NCBI GenBank assembly: GCA_021809225.1
Contig: JAKBAL010000159.1
Span: forward strand, 1-5,765
Direction of reading: 5' to 3'
Source: Pseudomonadota bacterium
Lineage (GTDB): Bacteria; Pseudomonadota; Alphaproteobacteria; UBA9655
Length of the DNA: 5,765 bases
In this document: positions 1 to 5,309 of the stretch, piece after piece
How positions within the stretch are numbered: position 1 is the first letter of the stretch
How the letters are laid out: each line of letters starts with the position of its first letter
The notes under the pieces: model-generated
Databases searched by the model: none
Told to the model about the DNA's origin: nothing
What the model saw: only the letters and a program-made list of their open reading frames with translations
Made by a program: the position numbers and the translations under genes

Positions 1-46
1 GAGTGGCCTGGAGCATTAGCTCCGGGCTACTCGACCGCCTTTTTTT
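1..46 (+). terminator. Rho-independent terminator, left edge possibly cut off
   Basis: Bases 1-14 pair with 19-32 in an unbroken 14-bp stem (two G-T wobbles, 5/28 and 9/24) around the loop ATTA at 15-18. The inner part reads GGAGC-ATTA-GCTCC. A run of seven T follows at 40-46. Between stem and T-run lies GACCGCC (33-39). If the bases just left of the window read GGCGGTC, the stem would extend to about 21 bp and abut the T-run directly, so the window probably begins inside the hairpin. It would end a rightward transcript whose gene lies outside the window and converges on the F-box gene. Confidence 0.7.
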
Positions 47-94
47 CTGCTCTTCTGCTCTTTTCTGTATCACTGCTACACTGCGTCACTGCCC
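45..94. repeat. Degenerate 8-bp tandem repeats
   Basis: TTCTGCTC occurs twice in tandem at 45-60. After the ten bases at 61-70 come CACTGCTA (71-78), CACTGCGT (79-86) and CACTGCCC (87-94). All five units carry CTG at the same place in the 8-bp period. The array begins in the T-run of the terminator and crosses the stop codon of the leftward F-box gene (86-88), so it supplies that protein's last codons. Its origin is unknown; replication slippage is the simplest explanation. Confidence 0.5.
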
Positions 95-2437
95 TTCCCC
101 TTCTTTCAAATCAATTCCAAGGAATAAGCGTATGTTTTGATAGTTTTGAGCAGCCTCTGAATCTGCTTTAAATATTTTTATCAATAAAAGATCATAACGT
201 CGCAAAGATTGTGTAAGAATCCATTTATCTGTTGGATTAATACTGACCTCTTCGGCAACTTCCTGAGATGAAATCTGCTTAAAGTGTGGTTTTAAGATAT
301 TGAGAATAGACAGTTTTGTCTCCTCGTTAAGAGAAGTATACTCGCTGTGGTTTAGAACCTCAAGAAAACGTGAAATGATACTTTGCCTAAAGAGAACTTT
401 CCGTTCTTCGCTAGCTTTGACTCTCATCGAGTATGAATAATCCTGTCCATATTCATTGAATTGGACGCGTAGAAAGTAATGATTTATAGATTGCATATGC
501 GTAGAAAGCTCTTTCAAAAGATAGCTCAGAGGATGCACGCCCTGCCGAACTTCATAACATTTTTTTAAAAAAAGGACATCTTGTCTCGAGATAAATCCAA
601 GATTTAAAGCTTCAATTGGGGTATCTTCTTCTAGAATTTCTCCTTCATCTGGGATGGTTGCTTTTAGAAAATCTTCGCTATCAAAACAGTCAAGAACGTA
701 GGCTAATGCATTTATAGCGTCCTCACTTTCTTTAGAAGTGTATGAGAGGTGAAAAAGAGCATCGATATGCTTTGCCTGCATCAACATTTTGGTTGTACCT
801 GGTGCTTGTGTATTTTGGAGAACACGATTACTTAGTTCGCATGCTTCATTAAATAAGGAATGATAAAAATAGACATCAAAAATAGTCTCCACGAGCTCAA
901 GCAAACTTATGTTTTCGGTTCGCATCTTGCTATAAGATAAATATGCATAAGTTTTCTCTCCTAATTCATTGTAAACACTAGATAGTCCTGACTTAAGATT
1001 TCTCAATCTCTTTTGATATTCTCTTAGCGATGGTTTATTTTGCTCAGCAAGTTTTTCATTTCCAATTTTTTTTAGAGAAGTATTAGCGGTTACGTTGAAA
1101 TTAAAAATTTTTGCTGCAACTTTGGCGAAACGTCGAAAAAATGGAATGTTTCTCCCTTTCTCAATTTCTGGATTATATTCACTCATTTGATCTATCCAAT
1201 AATCTAATTGAGGAAAATAGGCACACCACAATGGATAACCATAGAGAGTGCCCTTGTTGGCCTTCTTCCAGTATTCTCGTAAATCCTCATCTTCCACACC
1301 TGCTTCATCTTGAGGTTCATCAATGTCAGTTCTATATTTATTATAATATGCACTCATGATTTTTTTAGACTCTTGGTTTCCGCAGGCTTCCTGAAGACCA
1401 TGAATAGCAAGGAATTCTTTGAGTTGTTCATCTGTTGTGCTTTTGGCAATTTCTTTTAAAGTAGATTGAAGCTCTTCTGAATTTTGAATAAGCTTTTGCA
1501 AGGATGGAAAAAGATAAGAAAAAGTCAAAGGATCATTGGCAATAAAAGAAAAATTGTTCTTAAAATCATCTGGGGTTTTTAAAAGCTCAAGTAAACTTGG
1601 TAACAAAATGTCATAGGCATCAGGAACTTCTTCACATAGATCTCTAAGGATTGTGTGGGGTAATGCTTGTTCTTTGATGGCTCTTACGAAAAAGGGAGAA
1701 AGTTGGGAAAAAGGATAACGATTACGAAGCTCTAGAAGATAGTCTACTCTCTTTGAGTCCAGTAAAAATAAAAGATCTCCTCCCCAATTGACGGGTGTAC
1801 CTGACTCTTCTCGCTGATTCGAAACGTTTTTGAGCTCTTGCAGTAAATAAGGGTGGTAGGTATGGAAGATGCGAGGGTAGTTATCAGATAAATGACGCAT
1901 GCCTCTCACGAGGCCAGCCGGGTCTTGAGCAATAGCTTGGCAAAGGAAAGGTCTAAATTTATCATAATTATAAACTAAATAGTCTTGTCTTCCATTTCCT
2001 AATAATTGATGGAGAGCAGCTGACGGTTTTCCGTAACGGAGCAGTTCTGTTAGCTTCTCACACTCTTCTAAGGTTGGATTTTTCCGTGCGTGAAAACTAA
2101 GATCTGTGATCCGGTCATATTCTCTATTATATTTGCCTAAAATATCTAAGAATGGAGTCCCGTCTATATAATCCTTCCACAGTGTGCAAACCTTTCGAAG
2201 AGTTGCTTGAGTGAGAGGCGGAAACCCTTCAAAAATAGGAACAACCACTTCAATCGGTAAACTATGAATTCCTGTTTCTTCTTTAGACTCGGGGCTGTTT
2301 CTTTTATGCTTGGCCCGGACCTTCTGTTTATCGGAACTCCCTGGTTGACCTTCCATTGCAAAAGAAAGATCAGGAGTTACAAGAAATGCAAGTAATGTAA
2401 GTGTAAAAATGGAATAATCGCACAATTTTTTAAACAT
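86..2437 (-). CDS. Secreted F-box protein with helical-repeat-like C-terminal region, putative host-directed effector
   Basis: 783 residues. The N-terminus is a Sec-type signal peptide: a lysine pair at 3-4, a hydrophobic core around 9-20 and likely cleavage after SFA (residue 27). A basic, low-complexity linker follows (about 29-55, with RAKHKR at 41-46). Residues 57-100 match the F-box consensus: LP at 60-61, E63-V64, I68-F69, then RKVC (81-84), W87 and IDGTPFLDIL at 91-100. F-boxes bind Skp1 in eukaryotic SCF ubiquitin ligases, which bacteria lack, so action inside a eukaryotic host is inferred. Residues about 155-320 contain a repeated leucine/proline-rich helical pattern. An acidic patch lies at 371-386, and the rest looks alpha-helical and TPR/Sel1-like without a family I can name. 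The first ATG is preferred because TAGGA lies 8 nt upstream (2446-2450); Met28 has no ribosome binding site and would remove the signal. The F-box call is strong; the effector role is inferred. Confidence 0.85.
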   Translation of the reverse strand: MFKKLCDYSIFTLTLLAFLVTPDLSFAMEGQPGSSDKQKVRAKHKRNSPESKEETGIHSLPIEVVVPIFEGFPPLTQATLRKVCTLWKDYIDGTPFLDILGKYNREYDRITDLSFHARKNPTLEECEKLTELLRYGKPSAALHQLLGNGRQDYLVYNYDKFRPFLCQAIAQDPAGLVRGMRHLSDNYPRIFHTYHPYLLQELKNVSNQREESGTPVNWGGDLLFLLDSKRVDYLLELRNRYPFSQLSPFFVRAIKEQALPHTILRDLCEEVPDAYDILLPSLLELLKTPDDFKNNFSFIANDPLTFSYLFPSLQKLIQNSEELQSTLKEIAKSTTDEQLKEFLAIHGLQEACGNQESKKIMSAYYNKYRTDIDEPQDEAGVEDEDLREYWKKANKGTLYGYPLWCAYFPQLDYWIDQMSEYNPEIEKGRNIPFFRRFAKVAAKIFNFNVTANTSLKKIGNEKLAEQNKPSLREYQKRLRNLKSGLSSVYNELGEKTYAYLSYSKMRTENISLLELVETIFDVYFYHSLFNEACELSNRVLQNTQAPGTTKMLMQAKHIDALFHLSYTSKESEDAINALAYVLDCFDSEDFLKATIPDEGEILEEDTPIEALNLGFISRQDVLFLKKCYEVRQGVHPLSYLLKELSTHMQSINHYFLRVQFNEYGQDYSYSMRVKASEERKVLFRQSIISRFLEVLNHSEYTSLNEETKLSILNILKPHFKQISSQEVAEEVSINPTDKWILTQSLRRYDLLLIKIFKADSEAAQNYQNIRLFLGIDLKEGEGQ

Positions 2438-2445
2438 AAATTAAA

Positions 2446-2470
2446 TCCTAACATAATATATAAAATTATA
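2446..2470 (-). promoter_or_regulatory. Probable -10 box and ribosome binding site of the F-box gene
   Basis: Reading leftwards, a perfect TATAAT lies at 2470-2465 and TAGGA at 2450-2446, 8 nt before the ATG at 2437. No convincing -35 element sits 16-18 bp upstream; that stretch is a T-rich, A-rich tract. The promoter is therefore plausible but only half supported. The ribosome binding site is what decides the start codon. Confidence 0.4.
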
Positions 2471-2603
2471 GAATATTTAATGGATGCAAATAAAAAAATC
2501 AAGAAAAAAGCGTAACCACCAAGGTGATTCCATACATGTCGCTCTAGGAAATTAGGGGAATACTTTTGTTAAATCACTCTTGGTATGAGAGTATTAAAAG
2601 AAA

Positions 2604-2631
2604 TTGACTCTTTCAGAAGATCCCTTACAAT
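2604..2631 (+). promoter_or_regulatory. Sigma-70-type promoter for rpe
   Basis: TTGACT at 2604-2609 and TACAAT at 2626-2631 are separated by 16 bp. Each differs from the consensus hexamer at one position. Transcription would begin near 2638, giving a leader of about 20 nt before the rpe ATG at 2658. The short leader leaves no room for a riboswitch. Confidence 0.65.
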
Positions 2632-2657
2632 AAGGAAACATAAGAAACAGGCAAAAA

Positions 2658-3323
2658 ATGCGCTCTATTCAAATCTCTCCTTCTCTTCTTTCTGCTGATT
2701 TTGCTCGTTTAGGTGAGGAAATCAAAGCGATCGAGCCCTTTGCGAATATGATTCACATCGATGTCATGGATGGACATTTTGTGCCTAACATAACCATTGG
2801 GGCGCCCGTCATTAAGAGCCTGCGATCATGGACGACGCTTCCCTTTGACGTGCATCTTATGATCTCGCCTGTTGATCCTTTCATCCCATCTTTTATTCAT
2901 GCAGGAGCAAATATTTTAACAGTCCATCCAGAAGCAGTTCCTGATATTTACCGCACCCTACAAGTCATTAAGGAAAGCGGCTGCAAAGCAGGGGTTGCGC
3001 TCAAACCAGAGACACCCGTTGAGGTGGTAAAACCTCTTTTACCCATCGTTGATTTAATCTTAGTCATGACCGTCAGTCCCGGCTTTGGGGGCCAACCTTT
3101 CATTGACAGTCAACTCAATAAAATCAAAGAAGTTCGCGCGCTTATTGATGAAGTAGGCCGGGACATTTTATTGGAAGTGGATGGAGGTATTTCCTCCACT
3201 ACGGCTCCCCTAGTAATTAATGCAGGAGCTGATGTGCTCGTCGCCGGCAATGCCATTTTTAACGGTACCAGAGCCTCTTTTTACGGCCAATCCATTCAAG
3301 CTTTAAGAGGAGAAAATGGCTAA
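2658..3323 (+). CDS. rpe: Ribulose-phosphate 3-epimerase
   Basis: Cytosolic TIM-barrel enzyme that interconverts D-ribulose 5-phosphate and D-xylulose 5-phosphate in the pentose phosphate pathway. The 221-residue length is normal for the family and the domain is complete. ISPSLLSADF (6-15) is the signature first strand. Expected metal and catalytic residues are in place: H33 and D35 in HIDVMDGHFVPN, H66 in DVHLM, and D175 in EVDGGI. The phosphate-binding loops PGFGGQ (141-146) and AGNAIF (196-201) are also present. The ATG follows a modest CAGG six bases upstream and sits just downstream of a good promoter. Its last 8 bases overlap the start of the next gene, so the two are almost certainly one transcript. 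No photosynthetic (Calvin-cycle) genes are nearby, so a pentose phosphate role is the natural reading. Confidence 0.97.
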   Translation: MRSIQISPSLLSADFARLGEEIKAIEPFANMIHIDVMDGHFVPNITIGAPVIKSLRSWTTLPFDVHLMISPVDPFIPSFIHAGANILTVHPEAVPDIYRTLQVIKESGCKAGVALKPETPVEVVKPLLPIVDLILVMTVSPGFGGQPFIDSQLNKIKEVRALIDEVGRDILLEVDGGISSTTAPLVINAGADVLVAGNAIFNGTRASFYGQSIQALRGENG

Positions 3324-3651
3324 AAAACTCTCCCCATCCCAACTTCATCAAGCCCTTAAGAATCTTTCAGGGTGGAAAGAGGGCGCTGAAGGCAAGACAA
3401 TAACAAAAACCTACACATTTGCTTCCTTCGTGGAAGCCATTTCTTTTATGACCCGCGTTGCATTTTTTATTGAAAAAGAGAATCATCACCCAGAATGGAT
3501 GAACATATATAATAAAGTTCACGTTACCTTATTAACCCACGATTGTGGAGGAGTGAGCGCAAAAGATATTTCTCTTGCGCTTCACATGGATACGGTTGCT
3601 TTTTCCTTTCTTAATCCCTGTATGTCGGATCAATCCGATCTAATTTTCTAA
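3316..3651 (+). CDS. phhB: Pterin-4a-carbinolamine dehydratase (PCD/DCoH family)
   Basis: Small cytosolic enzyme that dehydrates 4a-hydroxytetrahydropterin, recycling the cofactor of aromatic amino acid hydroxylases; many bacteria keep it without such a hydroxylase. The family signature is complete over residues 53-84: E53, H57-H58-P59, Y65, H75 and D84, with H57, H58 and H75 as the expected active-site histidines. At 111 residues it has the usual size, with a short polar tail (about 100-111) beyond the conserved fold. AAGAGGAG at 3305-3312 lies inside the end of rpe and precedes the ATG by only 3 nt; this and the 8-bp overlap suggest translational coupling. Its last 41 bp overlap the end of the convergent aldolase-like gene. 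The family is confident. No phenylalanine hydroxylase is visible here, so the physiological partner is unknown and the symbol is by family only. Confidence 0.92.
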   Translation: MAKKLSPSQLHQALKNLSGWKEGAEGKTITKTYTFASFVEAISFMTRVAFFIEKENHHPEWMNIYNKVHVTLLTHDCGGVSAKDISLALHMDTVAFSFLNPCMSDQSDLIF

Positions 3652-4372
3652 TAAGGGCCGTCCAATCCCGAAACCCAAAGTCCGGCTCGAAATCGCGCAC
3701 GTCCTGGGCAGCTTGCTCACATACTTTTTTAGGAGGGATAATGACTTTCTGTCCTCCTGCAAGCGCTGCACATTGAACTTTACAAGCTTGCTCTAGAAAG
3801 TAAGCATAGAGGAAAGCTTCATGAACAGTTGCCCCACACGTTAATGTTCCATGATTTTGCAAAATCATTGCCTTCTTTTGCCCCAAATCTTTGACCAAAT
3901 TTGCTCCTTGTCGCAGATCATCAAGAGCTAGGGAATCGTAGGTGTGGTAAGCGATTCGATTATAAAAATGAAATGAAAACTGACTTAAGGGAAGGAGACC
4001 ACAATGCATAGCGGAAATCGCAACGCCTGCCGTTGTATGCAAATGAAAAATGGCATTTACATCCGGACGACTTTTATAAATGTTTCCATGAATCACATAA
4101 CCAGTTCGATTATATTCGCTTTCCTCGCCCTCTAAAACATCTCCATCTAGTGAAATTCTTAGAAGACTGGATGCGTTGATTTCTTCAAACAGCAATCCAA
4201 AAGGGTAAATAAAATAGGAATCAGTCCCCGGAAGACGGGCGGAAAGATGAGTGTAAGTCAAATCATCCATCCTCAGGAAAGCCATAATGCGATAAGCCGC
4301 AGCTAAATCCGTGCGGACGCGTTGTTCATTAGAAAGCTCTTGTGTTGGGATAAGGGATAAAATAGTCGTCAT
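3611..4372 (-). CDS. Class II aldolase/adducin-family protein (adducin-like)
   Basis: 253 residues from the chosen start. The fold is the class II aldolase/adducin head domain, here nearly the whole protein. Likely metal ligands are H110 and H112 (FHLHTTAG) and H174 (QNHGTLTCG). Flanking blocks resemble eukaryotic adducin head domains closely: NRTGYVIHGNIYKSRPD at 88-104, AISAMHCGLLPLS at 118-130 and the tail block EAFLYAYFLEQACK at 185-198. In fuculose-phosphate aldolase a catalytic glutamate (E73) precedes the first histidines; by my hand alignment Gly91 holds that place, so sugar-phosphate aldolase activity should not be assumed. The substrate is unknown. The ATG at 4372 is preferred over an in-frame ATG 17 codons upstream because AGAGAGGAG (4378-4386) sits 5 nt before it and the upstream stretch is low-complexity AT DNA. 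It reads leftwards, downstream of the peptidase gene. Confidence 0.88.
   Translation of the reverse strand: MTTILSLIPTQELSNEQRVRTDLAAAYRIMAFLRMDDLTYTHLSARLPGTDSYFIYPFGLLFEEINASSLLRISLDGDVLEGEESEYNRTGYVIHGNIYKSRPDVNAIFHLHTTAGVAISAMHCGLLPLSQFSFHFYNRIAYHTYDSLALDDLRQGANLVKDLGQKKAMILQNHGTLTCGATVHEAFLYAYFLEQACKVQCAALAGGQKVIIPPKKVCEQAAQDVRDFEPDFGFRDWTALIRKLDRIDPTYRD
3624..3639. terminator. Weak hairpin inside the convergent gene overlap
   Basis: TCGGA (3625-3629) and TCCGA (3634-3638) form a 5-bp stem around TCAA. It lies inside the 41 bp shared by the dehydratase and aldolase-like coding regions. Rightwards it is followed by a poor T-tract (TAATTTTC). It is the only candidate for ending the two converging transcripts, but it is short and could be chance. 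Confidence 0.25.
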
Positions 4373-4377
4373 AAATT

Positions 4378-4386
4378 CTCCTCTCT
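4378..4386 (-). promoter_or_regulatory. Ribosome binding site that decides the aldolase-like gene start
   Basis: Read leftwards this is AGAGAGGAG, a strong anti-16S match, 5 nt upstream of the ATG at 4372. It places the start 17 codons downstream of the longest open frame. Confidence 0.8.
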
Positions 4387-4435
4387 GTAGATATATGTTT
4401 ATATGTTTTATATTTAAGCACATTAAATAAGTTTT

Positions 4436-4459
4436 GCTTGGGATGTATCCCTCCCAAGC
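4436..4459. other. 8-bp-stem hairpin in the leader of the aldolase-like gene
   Basis: GCTTGGGA (4436-4443) and TCCCAAGC (4452-4459) are perfect inverted copies around an 8-base loop. A second palindrome, GGGAT-GT-ATCCC, is nested at 4440-4451. Neither side has an abutting T-run: leftwards the stem is followed by AAAACTTATTT. It is therefore not a canonical terminator. It lies about 60 nt before the aldolase-like start and about 90 nt after the peptidase stop. It could be a Rho-aided end for the peptidase message, an operator, or a leader structure. The rest of the gap 4373-4550 is AT-rich, including ATATGTTT twice in tandem at 4393-4408, with no clear promoter. Confidence 0.5.
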
Positions 4460-4550
4460 TCATGTAACTTTAACAGCAATTTTTTTTGATTCAATGAATT
4501 TGATGGGGTAAGTTCATTTTTATTTTAATATTTATGATACAGTGTCCCCT

Positions 4551-5117
4551 TTAGGTCCAAAACGCAGGCTTGGGGCGAATATCAACATGAATGAAATTGG
4601 ATTTAGGATAATAGCCAACTCCCCCTGCTTTAAGAGAGCAAGCCGCATGACACAGATCTTTAAGAGCCGTGCGTTCCAAGCGCAAATCAATAGCTTTTCC
4701 TTGCACATGAAGGCTTTTTTTAGCAACACCTTTGCTTTTTTTGTGGAGGGCTGCGTTGGTTATTTTCGAGCGATACCCGCAAATAACTTGATAAGGATCT
4801 TGAGTTCCAAGAGTTGACTGCAATCGATGCAAAACATCGAAAAGACGCGCATCAATTGCGTGTTGTTCGTTATTCCTTCTGTCCCTTAACAGGCGTGCAA
4901 GTTGGGCAAGGGCCTTTTCATCGTAGTGACCTTCTCGCCAATAAATGCCTTGAAATTCCTCGCCTGAATGGATGTTATAAAGATCAAGCTTACGAGAGGA
5001 AAATCGAGGACCTGTTTTTGAGAGAGTTGAGGACACGAAACTTGGTGTTGCGGCAATGGTCACAAAGGAAGAAGCTAAAAAAAGAAATTTTCGCCTTGAG
5101 AACGTTACTTCTGACAC
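4551..5117 (-). CDS. Tat-exported M15-type murein peptidase (MepK/YcbK, DUF882 family)
   Basis: 188 residues. Residues 7-14 (SRRKFLFL) form a twin-arginine motif followed by a hydrophobic stretch to about residue 30, pointing to export in folded form to the periplasm. The mature part carries the family blocks in order: IYWREGHYDEKAL (58-70), LLRDRR (76-81), GYRSKITN (114-121), SLHVQGKAIDLR (135-146) and GGVGYYP...FIHVD (165-179). Likely zinc ligands are H137, D144 and H177, with D179 beside the last. MepK relatives cut meso-diaminopimelate cross-links in peptidoglycan, so murein remodelling is the expected role; only the fold and zinc site are seen directly. The start codon is GTG, supported by AAGAGG (5127-5122) 4 nt upstream. 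An ATG at 5130 is out of frame. Length is typical and the gene is intact. Confidence 0.9.
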   Translation of the reverse strand: MSEVTFSRRKFLFLASSFVTIAATPSFVSSTLSKTGPRFSSRKLDLYNIHSGEEFQGIYWREGHYDEKALAQLARLLRDRRNNEQHAIDARLFDVLHRLQSTLGTQDPYQVICGYRSKITNAALHKKSKGVAKKSLHVQGKAIDLRLERTALKDLCHAACSLKAGGVGYYPKSNFIHVDIRPKPAFWT

Positions 5118-5152
5118 AAAACCTCTTCATTTCTCTTTAACCGCTTAAGTTT

Positions 5153-5181
5153 TTAATACAATCCATACCTAGGGATAGCAA
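5153..5181 (-). promoter_or_regulatory. Promoter of the peptidase gene with a palindrome in its spacer
   Basis: Read leftwards, TTGCTA (5181-5176) and TATTAA (5158-5153) are separated by 17 bp; each matches consensus at four of six positions. The spacer contains the near-palindrome ATACCTAGGGAT (5165-5176), symmetric at 10 of 12 positions around CCTAGG. Transcription would start near 5146, giving a leader of about 30 nt. A factor bound at the palindrome would block this promoter. The promoter call is moderate; the operator is inferred. Confidence 0.45.
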
Positions 5182-5198
5182 GGCAAAAAAATATGGAT
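5161..5198. repeat. 7-bp inverted repeat in the divergent intergenic region
   Basis: ATCCATA at 5161-5167 and TATGGAT at 5192-5198 are perfect inverted copies separated by 24 bp, or 31 bp centre to centre, which is close to three helical turns. The left arm overlaps the spacer of the peptidase promoter. It could be a paired binding site for a regulator serving both divergent genes, or chance. Confidence 0.35.
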
Positions 5199-5309
5199 AG
5201 ACTTAATGAGCTTGAAAAGAAAAATTAATTTAATTCAATTTTTGAGAATTTCTTCCCCTCGACGTCCCTTAGAAATTCTGGTAGCGTTAAAAAAAATGAG
5301 TGGAATAAG

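Noticed and set aside
1111..1359. 82-codon rightward open frame
   Set aside because: It is entirely antisense to the F-box gene, has no ribosome binding site, and encodes a His/Cys-rich composition typical of a shadow frame.
2164..2361. 65-codon leftward open frame in another phase
   Set aside because: It overlaps the signal/F-box coding region in a different frame; the F-box frame is clearly the real one.
2517..2526. Inverted repeat CACC-AA-GGTG
   Set aside because: It is too short, with a 2-base centre, and not placed over either promoter; likely chance.
2559..2595. Possible stem between AATACTTT and AGAGTATT
   Set aside because: It is AT-rich with a wobble and a 20-base loop and lies upstream of the mapped rpe promoter, so it is weak as RNA structure.
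4373..4423. 17-codon N-terminal extension of the aldolase-like protein
   Set aside because: The strong ribosome binding site at 4378-4386 lies inside it and points to the downstream ATG; the extension comes from AT-rich tandem repeats.
4542..5140. Rightward open frames of 91 and 108 codons
   Set aside because: Both are antisense shadows of the peptidase gene, which has intact family motifs and a Tat signal.
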